Assembly (NCBI GenBank): GCA_030427205.1 | Contig: JAUHXC010000010.1 | Span: 186,001 to 250,000 of the forward strand | Reading direction: 5' to 3' | Origin: a bacterium | GTDB taxonomy: Bacteria; Myxococcota_A; Bradymonadia; UBA7976; UBA1532 | Length of the DNA stretch: 64,000 bases | Shown here: piece by piece, positions 54,239-62,200 of the stretch | Layout: each line of letters begins with the position of its first letter | Position numbering within the stretch: the first letter of the stretch is position 1 | Position numbers and translations under genes: made by a program | The notes under the pieces: generated by a model | The model's database searches: none | What the model was told of the DNA's origin: nothing | What the model saw: the letters and a program-made list of their open reading frames with translations, nothing else

Positions 54239-54385
54239 GCCGCCGCCCGCGGCGACCGCCGCCCCCCTACCCGCATCAGTTCTGTGTCGGCTCGGCGCCG
54301 ACCGGGCGCCCGAGCGGCGTCGTGATGAATCCCCGGCCGCGCGGCGCGTTCTGCGCGCGACCCCACGCTCATCGAGGATGCTGTG

Positions 54386-54853
54386 ATGCCCCGCCCGACG
54401 CTGCTCCGCACGACGCTCGCATCGGCTTCGGCTGTCCTGCTCATCGCGCTCACCGCCGCGGCCCAGCCGACCCAGACCCCGAATCCGGCCGCCGCCGAGG
54501 GCGACGCCGCGCTGCAGAAGGGCGCGACCCTCTTCGTCGAGACCGGCTGCGTCGCCTGCCACAGCGTCGACGGCCGGCGCATGGTGGGCCCCAGCATCAA
54601 GGGGCTCTTCGGCTCGACCCGCGCGCTCACCACCGGCCAGAAGGTCGCGGTCGACGACGCCTATCTGCGGGCCGCGCTCACCGACCCCATGAAGCATGTG
54701 CCGGTGGGCTTTCCGCCGGCGATGCCCAACTACGGCGGCCAGCTGTCGCCCGCCGATCTGGACGCGCTCGTGGCCTATATGAAGCGCTTCGGCGCGCCCG
54801 CAAAGGCCGACGCTGCGCCCGCAAAGGCCGACGCCGCGCCCAAGGGTCGATGA
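54386..54853 (+). CDS. Secreted class I cytochrome c
   Basis: 155 residues. ATG 54386 has GAGGA 7 nt upstream; a GTG one codon earlier is also possible. The signal peptide is residues 1-26. The heme-binding motif CVACH is at 55-59. The sixth ligand is probably Met113 in PAMPNYGGQLSPADLDALVAYMKR, a C-terminus like that of cytochrome c domains fused to oxidase subunit II. A tail of repeated Pro-Ala-Lys-Ala-Asp follows. It is a periplasmic electron carrier; no oxidase genes are adjacent. The stop overlaps the next lipoprotein start by 4 bp. Confidence 0.9.
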   Translation: MPRPTLLRTTLASASAVLLIALTAAAQPTQTPNPAAAEGDAALQKGATLFVETGCVACHSVDGRRMVGPSIKGLFGSTRALTTGQKVAVDDAYLRAALTDPMKHVPVGFPPAMPNYGGQLSPADLDALVAYMKRFGAPAKADAAPAKADAAPKGR

Positions 54854-55551
54854 GCCCGCGCGCGTCGACCCCGTCGACCCACTTCGCCCGCGGCCTGCCG
54901 CTGAGCCTGCCGCTGAGCCTGCCATTGAGCCTGGCGCTGCTCGCGGGCTGCGGCGTCGCCGGTCGACCGCTGCCGCCGGGCCCGACGCCGCCCGCCGCGC
55001 CGCTGCTCGCCGCGCCGACCCATACCCCCGACGGGGTGCTGCTCACCCTCGCCGCGCCCGTACGCGACCTCGACGACCAACCGGTGGCCGAGCCGGGCGC
55101 GCTAGAGCTGTGGGCCTATCGCGCGGCGCGCGCCGAAGACTGCGCCGGCCCGCCGCTGGCCCGGGGCACCGCGGACGGGCTGCGGGTGCCCACCCACGCG
55201 CTGGGCGGGCCGCTGCGGGTGGTCGCGGTGCGATCGGGCCGCGTGGGCGAACCCTCCGCGCCGCTGACGATCACCTGGAGCGCGCCGCCGCCGGCCCCCG
55301 AGGCGCCGCTGGCTTTTGTCGACGGCACCGGGCAGGTCCAGCTCTCGTGGCTGCCGCCCGAGGCGCCGGTCACCGAGGTCGAGATCCAGCGCGACGGCCG
55401 CGCCGTCGCCCGCGCGCCGGCCGCGGCGGCCTTGTGGAGCGAGCGCCCCGGCCCGGGTCGGCACCGCTATACCCTCGTGGGCCTCGCGCCCCAGGCGCGC
55501 ACCGCGCCCTCGCCGGCGGCGGCGGTCGACGTGCCGCCAGACACGCGGTGA
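54850..55551 (+). CDS. Lipoprotein with fibronectin-III-like domains
   Basis: 233 residues, ATGA overlap with the cytochrome. The signal contains an in-frame repeat of Ser-Leu-Pro-Leu (residues 17-28, from a CTGAGCCTGCCG microsatellite) and ends LLAGC (Cys about 36). The mature part, after a Pro-rich spacer, contains two beta-sandwich-like regions (about 55-135 and 140-230) with phrases such as VQLSWLPPEAPVTEVEIQRDG and RHRYTLVGLAP, typical of FN3 domains. Probably binding or scaffolding. It overlaps the next gene by GTGA. Confidence 0.75.
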   Translation: MSPRASTPSTHFARGLPLSLPLSLPLSLALLAGCGVAGRPLPPGPTPPAAPLLAAPTHTPDGVLLTLAAPVRDLDDQPVAEPGALELWAYRAARAEDCAGPPLARGTADGLRVPTHALGGPLRVVAVRSGRVGEPSAPLTITWSAPPPAPEAPLAFVDGTGQVQLSWLPPEAPVTEVEIQRDGRAVARAPAAAALWSERPGPGRHRYTLVGLAPQARTAPSPAAAVDVPPDTR

Positions 55552-56705
55552 GGGCCGCGTGGCTGCTGCTGGGGCTCGTGGCCGGCTGTGATGCGGGCAC
55601 CGCCGATGGCATGCCCGATGCCTCGGATGCCATTCCGGATGACTCGGATGCCATGGTGGATGCCATGGTGGATGCCTCGGATGCCATGGTGGATGCCTCG
55701 GATGCCATCGTGGATGCCTCGGATGCCATCGTGGATGCCTTCGACGCGCAGCCGCCGTGGTTCACGGCGGTGACCTTCAATACCGGCTCGGGCCCCGAGG
55801 CCGATCACGACGGGCCGCCCGATGATGGCTACGGCCAGGCCGAGGCCGATCTGACCGACATGTGGTACGGCAACGGCCTCGCCTGGGCGCCCTTCGTCGG
55901 CGAGACCCGCGCGTGGTTCGCCGGGCTCGCGCCCGATCTGGTGGCCTTCCAGGAGATCTTCCACCCCGGCGCGTGCCCCGACGTGCCGCCCGAGGCCCGC
56001 GCCGGCTTCGTCTGCGACGGCTGGCAGCCGGGCGACCCCACCGTCGCGCAGCGGGTGCTCGGCGCCGACAACGACCCGCGCTGGCAGGTGGCCTGTCACC
56101 CCGAGCGCCCCGACAAGTGCCTGGCGGTGCACGCCCGCTTGGGGCGCATCGTCGGCTGTGAGCGCTCGCTGTGCCTCGACGGCCTCGAAGGGCGGCGGGT
56201 CGACGGCTGCGGCAGCGGGGCCCGGGTCGCGCGGGCAGAGATCACGCGGGCCGACGGCGGGCGGCTGGTGGTGGTCTCGGTGCACGGCACCTCGGGCTTC
56301 GACGCCGAGGAGCAGGCCTGCCGCGTCGCCCAGATCGAGCAGATCTTCGTCGGGCAGCGCGCCGACGGGGTCGAGCACCCGCCGCTCGCCCGCGCCGACG
56401 GCGCCGAGACGCCGGTCTTGATCCTGGGCGACTTCAATACCGACCCGGGGCGGGTCGCGCCGGTCGATCGCAGCGCCGCCCGCTGGCTCGAGTTCGTCGG
56501 CGCCGGGCATCCCTTCGACTGGATCAGCCCCATCGGCCACGACGCGCCCGGCGGCTATGGCGGCGTCTTCGACATCGATCACCAGGTCGCCCGCGGGCTG
56601 GTCGGCGACTGCCATATCGCCGGCCTCGCGGGCCATCCGCCGGTCAGCGCCGCCCGCTTCTTCGACCATCGGCCGGTCGTCTGCGGCCTGCGGCCCGCCC
56701 CCTGA
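55548..56705 (+). CDS. Lipoprotein of the endonuclease/exonuclease/phosphatase (EEP) fold
   Basis: 385 residues. GTG start inside the upstream stop (GTGA). The signal is short (MRAAWLLLGLVAGC), Cys14, then Asp-Ala. Residues about 23-65 are seven-residue repeats of the type SDAMVDA encoded by 21-bp DNA repeats. The catalytic domain (about 70-385) has EEP motifs: VTFNTGSG (first Asn), AFQEIF (Glu metal ligand), VVSVHGTS, ILGDFNTDP (Asp/Asn) and DHRPVV (terminal Asp-His). Cys pairs are inserted (CPDVPP..., CERSLC), suggesting disulfides outside the cytoplasm. Activity could be on DNA, phospholipid headgroups or phosphoinositides; not predictable. Confidence 0.85.
   Translation: MRAAWLLLGLVAGCDAGTADGMPDASDAIPDDSDAMVDAMVDASDAMVDASDAIVDASDAIVDAFDAQPPWFTAVTFNTGSGPEADHDGPPDDGYGQAEADLTDMWYGNGLAWAPFVGETRAWFAGLAPDLVAFQEIFHPGACPDVPPEARAGFVCDGWQPGDPTVAQRVLGADNDPRWQVACHPERPDKCLAVHARLGRIVGCERSLCLDGLEGRRVDGCGSGARVARAEITRADGGRLVVVSVHGTSGFDAEEQACRVAQIEQIFVGQRADGVEHPPLARADGAETPVLILGDFNTDPGRVAPVDRSAARWLEFVGAGHPFDWISPIGHDAPGGYGGVFDIDHQVARGLVGDCHIAGLAGHPPVSAARFFDHRPVVCGLRPAP
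55616..55745 (+). repeat. 21-bp in-frame tandem repeats in the EEP lipoprotein gene
   Basis: Units such as GATGCCTCGGATGCCATSGTG recur about five to six times, with shorter GATGCCATGGTG half-units near 55650-55670. They encode a linker of Asp, Ala, Ser, Val and Met or Ile between the lipid anchor and the catalytic domain. Copy number could vary between strains and change linker length without frameshift. Confidence 0.85.
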
Positions 56706-56793
56706 GCCGGGCCCGCGCCGGACGGACTTGCACAACCGCCGGGGCTGGCCTACATAGCGCCTGCGGCGTTCGTCATCGCCGCCCGGAGGCCCC

Positions 56794-57513
56794 GTGCAGA
56801 CCACCCCCGCCGGATGGATCATCGTCGACCGCGCTGCCCGGGTGCTGGCCCATACCTACACCTTCGCCGGTGAGGCCACGTCGACCTGCTTCGTGGCCCC
56901 CATGGCCGACGGTACGCTGATGGTCGTCAGCCCGCCCACCAAGCCGGCCGACGCGCTCTTCGACGAGCTGGCCGAGTACGGCGAGGTCGGCGCGCTCGTG
57001 GCCAACAACGGCTTCCACTACATGGGTCAGAAGGCGTGGCGCGAGCGCTTCCCCGACGCGCGCCGCTTCGCGCCCGAGAAGGCCATCGAGCGCATCGCCA
57101 GGAAGAGCCGGTACCCGCTCGACTTCGAGCCCATCTCGGCGCTCGCGCCGCTGCTCGGCGCGTCGGTGGGCTTCCGCGACGTGCCCGACAGCAAGTGCGG
57201 CGAGACCTGGTTCTGGGCCCAGGTCGCCGGGGGCTACGCCTGGTACACCTCCGACGTGCTGGCCAACATGCAGGGCATCCCGGGCAACCTCGTCGTGCGT
57301 ACGCTCTTCAAGCTGACGAAGAGCGCGCCGGGTTATCGGGTCTTCGGGCTGGCGCTGCGGTTCATGGTCAAGAAGCCCAAGGCGGCCCTGAAGCTGATGC
57401 TGCAGGACGTCGAGGCCTACCCGCCGGCGGTGGTGGTGCCGGCCCACGGGGAGATCCTCGAAGGCGGTGACATCGCCGCGCGCACCAAGGCGCTGCTGCA
57501 GTCGGCGATCTGA
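56794..57513 (+). CDS. Metallo-beta-lactamase-fold (DUF4336-like) protein
   Basis: 239 residues, GTG start with GGAGG upstream. The sequence resembles DUF4336-type MBL-fold proteins: DGTLMVVSPPTKPADALFDEL, LVANNGFHYMGQKAWRERFPDAR, a WFWAQVAGGYAWYTSDVLANM strand-turn, and VVVPAHGEIL near the C-terminus. The canonical HxHxDH zinc motif is not visible; only isolated His residues remain (FHYMG, PAHGE), so it may bind one metal or none. Cytoplasmic. It is the first of a three-gene operon with a VOC protein (10 bp later) and an ATP-grasp ligase. Confidence 0.75.
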   Translation: MQTTPAGWIIVDRAARVLAHTYTFAGEATSTCFVAPMADGTLMVVSPPTKPADALFDELAEYGEVGALVANNGFHYMGQKAWRERFPDARRFAPEKAIERIARKSRYPLDFEPISALAPLLGASVGFRDVPDSKCGETWFWAQVAGGYAWYTSDVLANMQGIPGNLVVRTLFKLTKSAPGYRVFGLALRFMVKKPKAALKLMLQDVEAYPPAVVVPAHGEILEGGDIAARTKALLQSAI

Positions 57514-57523
57514 GGAGCGGCCG

Positions 57524-57922
57524 ATGCGGACGCCGCGCGACGTCTTCCATCTGGCGATCCCGACCCACGACCTCGACGCGGCGTCGGCCTTCTACACCGC
57601 CCTCGGCTGCCGGGTCGCCCGGCGCTATGCCGACCGCATCACCATGGACTTCTTCGGCGATCAGGTCGTCTGCCACCTCGACCCCGAGGGCTGCGACCCC
57701 GACCCGAAGATGTACCCGCGCCACTTCGGGGTGACCTTCCGCGCCGAGGCCGACTACGCCGCCGTGCTGGCCCGGGCCCGCGAGCGGGGGCTGGCGTTCT
57801 TCAAGCAGCCGTTCACCCGCTTCCGCGGGCGGCGCGAGGCCCACTCGAGCTTCCTGCTGCGCGACCCGAGCAACAACCTGCTCGAGTTCAAGCACTACCC
57901 CGACCCCGAGATGATGTATTGA
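57524..57922 (+). CDS. VOC-superfamily (glyoxalase/dioxygenase-like) protein
   Basis: 132 residues, ATG with GAGGAG upstream. One vicinal-oxygen-chelate module pair: VFHLAIPTHDLDAASAFYTALGC at the N-terminus, VVCHLD in the middle, HFGVTFRAEADYAAVLARA, and SSFLLRDPSNNLLEFKHYPD at the end. Potential metal ligands are His9, His near 51, and Glu in LLEFKHY. Members act as dioxygenases, isomerases or resistance proteins; the substrate is not visible. It overlaps the ATP-grasp gene by 4 bp, so the two products are probably made together. Confidence 0.88.
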   Translation: MRTPRDVFHLAIPTHDLDAASAFYTALGCRVARRYADRITMDFFGDQVVCHLDPEGCDPDPKMYPRHFGVTFRAEADYAAVLARARERGLAFFKQPFTRFRGRREAHSSFLLRDPSNNLLEFKHYPDPEMMY

Positions 57923-59157
57923 GCGGCGCCCGCAGCGCGGCCCGGGTGCTCATCGCCGACTATCCCGGCGGGCAGGTCATCGCCGGAGCGCGGGCGCTGG
58001 CCCGGGCCGGCGACCGGGTCGAGCTGGCCTGGCCCCGCGGCCCGCTCGACGGGCTGGCCATGAGCCGGGCCCTCGCCGCGTGGCATCCGGTGCCGTCGGC
58101 CATCGACGACCCCGCGGGCTTCGTCGACGGCGTCTGCGCGCTGGCGGCGGCCGCTGATTACGACCTCGTGCTGCCCTTCGGCCTCGACGCGTGCCACGCG
58201 GTGGCGAAGTACGCCGATCGCATCGCCCCGCACGTCGCCTTCGCCGCGCCGGCCTACGATCGCTTCGCCGTCGCCAACGACAAGCTGGCCACCGCCCGCC
58301 ACTGCGCGGCCATCGGCGTGGCGGTGCCCCGGGTCTTCTCCGACGTGCACGCGGTCGACCTCGACGCCGTCTGCCGGGCGGCGCGCTTCCCGGTCGTGAT
58401 CAAGGCCCGCAGCGGCTCGGGGGTGGCCGATGCGCTGCGCTACGCCGCCGACGCCGAGGCGCTGCGCCGGCTGTACGGGGCGATGGTCGAGCGCTCGGGC
58501 CGGGCCGGGGTGCGCGACTTCTCGGCGCCTTTGATCCAGGAGTTCGTGCCGGGGCACATCCACGACGCCTGCACCGTGAGCTGGCGCGGCGAGGTGGTCA
58601 CCGTGCTGACCCAGGTGCGCCAGGTGATGTCGCCGATCTACGGCGGCGTGGGCGCGATCAACCGCACCACCGACTCGCCGCCGCTGCGCGCGCTGGCCCG
58701 GCGCGTCCTCGAGTCGCTCGACTGGCACGGCCCGGCGCAGGTCGAGTTCAAGTACGACCCCCGCGACCGGGCCTTCAAGCTCATCGAGATCAACCCCAAG
58801 CTGTGGGGCACGCTGCCGCTGTCCATCGCCGCCGGCGTCGATTTTCCCGGCATCATCCGCGATCTGGTGCTCGGGCGGCCGGTGGCCCGCGATCGGCCCT
58901 ATCGGGTCGGGCTGCGCTATGGGTTCCTCTTCCCCCAGTCGACCCAGGCGGTGGCCCAGCTCGGGCGGCGCTTCGGCTGGGGGCGGCTCTGGCGGGCGCG
59001 CGCGGCCTTGTGGCCCGACGTGATCGACCTCGACCCGCGCGACCCGCTGCCCGACCTGCGGCGGGCGGCGGGCGCGGCGTGGCGCCAGTGGCGGCGGGGC
59101 ACCGACGAGGTCAACGCCGGCATCGCGCCCACCAACCCGCCGGAGTCCATCGGCTGA
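57919..59157 (+). CDS. ATP-grasp carboxylate-amine ligase-like enzyme
   Basis: 412 residues, TTG start overlapping the VOC stop (TTGA). ATP-grasp fold: N-terminal pre-ATP region (1-120) with GGQVIAGARALARAG; ATP-binding FPVVIKARSGSGVADALRYA (about 153-172); LIQEFVPGHIHD (about 210-220); and the metal-site end VEFKYDPRDRAFKLIEINPKLWG (about 274-296). It should activate a carboxylate as acyl phosphate and couple it to an amine or thiol. ATP-grasp ligases occur in amino-acid, natural-product and peptide-modifying pathways; the distance to the TOMM genes (125 bp) leaves a role there open. Substrate unknown. Confidence 0.88.
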   Translation: MSGARSAARVLIADYPGGQVIAGARALARAGDRVELAWPRGPLDGLAMSRALAAWHPVPSAIDDPAGFVDGVCALAAAADYDLVLPFGLDACHAVAKYADRIAPHVAFAAPAYDRFAVANDKLATARHCAAIGVAVPRVFSDVHAVDLDAVCRAARFPVVIKARSGSGVADALRYAADAEALRRLYGAMVERSGRAGVRDFSAPLIQEFVPGHIHDACTVSWRGEVVTVLTQVRQVMSPIYGGVGAINRTTDSPPLRALARRVLESLDWHGPAQVEFKYDPRDRAFKLIEINPKLWGTLPLSIAAGVDFPGIIRDLVLGRPVARDRPYRVGLRYGFLFPQSTQAVAQLGRRFGWGRLWRARAALWPDVIDLDPRDPLPDLRRAAGAAWRQWRRGTDEVNAGIAPTNPPESIG

Positions 59158-59173
59158 GCGGGGGCATGCCTTC

Positions 59174-59204
59174 GGGGTATGCCGCATCGACAGGCCGATA
59201 CCCC
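59174..59204. terminator. 7-bp inverted repeat after the ATP-grasp operon
   Basis: GGGGTAT (59174-59180) and ATACCCC (59198-59204) are perfect inverted repeats with a 17-nt spacer, 17 bp after the ATP-grasp stop and 79 bp before the kinase/cyclase start. No T-run follows. It could end the upstream transcript or serve as an operator for the TOMM-type cluster. Confidence 0.35.
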
Positions 59205-59282
59205 CTGACACACGATGGTCACGAAGCCGGACCCGACCGTCACGCTCTGCCGCGGCCCGGCGCATCAGCCGATGGAGGTCGT

Positions 59283-62200
59283 GTGGACGTGCAGCAAGGG
59301 GCCGACGATGCCCTGAGAGAACGCTACACCCTCGAGGCGCTGATCGGCGAAGGCAGCTTCGGCGAGGTCTGGCGCGCGCGGCAGAAGGCCACCGGTCAGG
59401 CGGTCGCCGTCAAGCTGATCAAGGCCGCGGGGCGCCAGGGCCGCCGCCGGGCCCGCTTCGCCCGCGAGGCGCGGCTGTGCGCCGAGATCCACCACCCGCA
59501 CATCGTGCGGCTCATCGACGCCCACCACAGCGAGAGCAACGCCTGGCTGGTCTTCGAACTGGTGCCGGGGCGCGACCTCGCCTCGGTGCTCGCCGCCGAG
59601 GGGCGCCTCTCGCCGGCGGAGACGGTGCGCTTGATGGGGCAGGTGCTCGACGCGCTCGCCGCGGCGCACGCCCGGGGCATCGTGCACCGCGACCTCAAGC
59701 CGGCCAACATCATGATCGTGCCCACTGGCGCCCGGCGCAACGCGCTGGTGCTCGACTTCGGCATCGGCGCGCTGATCGAAGAGCATCAAGGGCTCGACCT
59801 GACCCGCATCACCGCCACCGCCGAGCCGCTGGGCACGCCGGCCTACGCCGCGCCGGAGCAGCTGCGCGGGCTGCCGCCGACGGTGCGCAGCGACATCTAC
59901 GCCTGGGCGCTGACCTTCGTCGAGTGCCTGACCGGCCAGCGGGTCGTGCGCGGGCGGTCGATCGCCGACGTGCTGATGCGTCAAGTCTCGCCGAGCCCCA
60001 TCGAGCTGCCGCTCGAGCTCGCCGACCGCCCGCTGGCCCGCCTGCTCGCCCGGGCGCTGGTCAAAGATCCGGCGGCGCGGGACGTCACCGCGGGCGAGCT
60101 GTTGACCGAGCTCGAAGCGGTCGACGTCTCCGACCTGCAGGCGTCGTTCGCGCCGACCGCCGGCCCCGCCGCGGCGCCCGCGCCGACCGCCGGCACCGTG
60201 GCGGGCCCGACGCTGACCATGGGCGCCACCGCCGCCACGCTGCAGACCGCCGACGGCGCGGCATCCGATGCGCTCTCGGCCACGCTGGTGGAAGAGAAGC
60301 GCCCGCTGAGCCTCGTCAGCTGCGTCCTGCGGCCGCGGGCGACGGCGACCGACGCCGCGCTGCGGGCCCAGCTGGCGGTCATCGCCGAGGTCGGCCGGCG
60401 CTTCGGCGGTCGGGTCGGCGCCAGCTTCGGCGACGAGGTGCACCTGGTCTTCGGCGACCCGCGGGTGGCCGAGGACGACCCCATCCGCGCGGCGCGGGCG
60501 GCGCTGGCCATCGCGACCGACAGCCTCGAGCGGCGGCGCGCGGCGGGCGCAGACGATCAGGATCCGGTCGGCGTCGCGGTGAGCCTGCACTGCGGCAGCC
60601 TCATCGCCCGCGCGGGTGGCGAGCGGGACGCGCTGGTCGGCGAGGCGCCACGGATCGCGGCGGCCATGGCCCGCCAGACCCCGACCGACGGCGTGCGCAT
60701 CTCGGCCGACGCCCGGCGGCGGGTGCGGCGCCGCTTCGCGCTCGAAGACCGCGGCGAGGACCACCGGGTGGCCGGCGCGGCGCAGCCGGTCTTCGCGCTG
60801 GTCGGCGAGTGCGACGTCGCCGAGGCGTCGACCGCCCCGCTCGTCGGGCGCGGCGCGCTGCTCGACGATCTGGCGCGGCGCTGGCACGCCGCCGGCAAAG
60901 GCGCGGGGCAGCTGGTGGTGCTGCACGGCGAGGCGGGTATCGGCAAGAGCCGGCTGCTCGCCGCCTTCGTCGAGCAGGCGACCGATCGCGGCCCGCATCG
61001 CCGGCTCACGCTGCGCTGCTCGCCCGACGGGGTGCACGCGGTGTTGGGGCCGGTCCTGGCCGCGCTGCATCGCCTCGTGGGCGAGCCGACGCTGGGCAGC
61101 GCGCCCGAGGCGGTCCTCGAAGGCTTCGTCGAGCGCCTCGACCTGGGGCCGAGCGGTCCGGCGCTGCTCGGGCCGCTGCTCGATCTGCCCTGGCGCGGCG
61201 AGACCCTCGACGTCTCGCCCGCCCGCCGGCGGGCGCTGGTGCTCGACCTGCTCGTGCGCATCTTCCAGCGGCTGTCCGCCGACCGCCCGCTGGTGCTGAC
61301 CGTCGAGGACGTGCACTGGGCCGACGCGACGACGCTGGCGCTGCTGGCGATGCTGGCCGAGGCGGCCAAGGGCTCTCCCATGCTGGCGGTGCTCACCCGG
61401 CGGCCCGGCGGGCCCGAGGTCGAGGGCGCGCCGGCGGTCATCGACGTCGGGCCGCTCGATCGCCCATGCACCGGGCGGCTCGCGGCCCATATCGCCGGGG
61501 TCGACGGGCTCGCGCCGGCCGTGGTCGACTTGATCTTCGAGCGCAGCGACGGCATCCCGCTGTTCGTCGAAGAGCTGGTGCGTGCCATGCGCGACGCCGG
61601 CGCGCTGGCCGACGGCGGGCTCGAGCGCCGCTCGGACGCCTTCACCGTGCCCGAGTCCCTCGAAGCGCTGCTGGTGGCGCGGCTGCACCGGCTGGGCGAC
61701 GCCCGCGAGACCGCCTGCGTGGCGGCGGTGTTGGGCCGCGAGCTGGACGAGGCGCTGCTCGAGCGGGTCGATCCCCGCGGGCCGCTGGCGCTGCGCGACG
61801 CGCTCGACGCCATCGCCGCCGAGGGCATCCTGCGGCGCACGTGGCGCATCGACGGCACCCGCTGGAGCTTCCGCCACGCCCTCATCCGCGACGCGGCCTA
61901 CGGCTCGATGACCGACGCGCAGCGCCGGGCGGTGCACGGCCGGGCGGCGGCGGCGCTGATCGAGGCCTTCCCCGAGCGGGCCGCGGCCCGCCCCGAGGTC
62001 GTCGCCCGCCATCTGGCCGGCGCCGGCCGCCCGCAGGAGGCGGTGCAGTGGAGCCTGCGGGCCGCCGGCGGCGCGCTGATGCGCTCGGCGACCACCGAGG
62101 CCATCGGCCACGCCGACGAGGCGCTGACCTGGGTCGAGCGCATCGACGATCCCGCCGCCCGCGCCCGGGCCGAGCTCGACCTCAACGGCATCATCTGCCC

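Noticed and set aside
59215..59316. A 33-codon frame (MVTKPDPTVTLCRG...) just before the kinase/cyclase gene as a RiPP precursor
   Set aside because: No ribosome binding site, overlaps the kinase start, and lacks the length and core composition of known TOMM precursors; kept only as a weak possibility.
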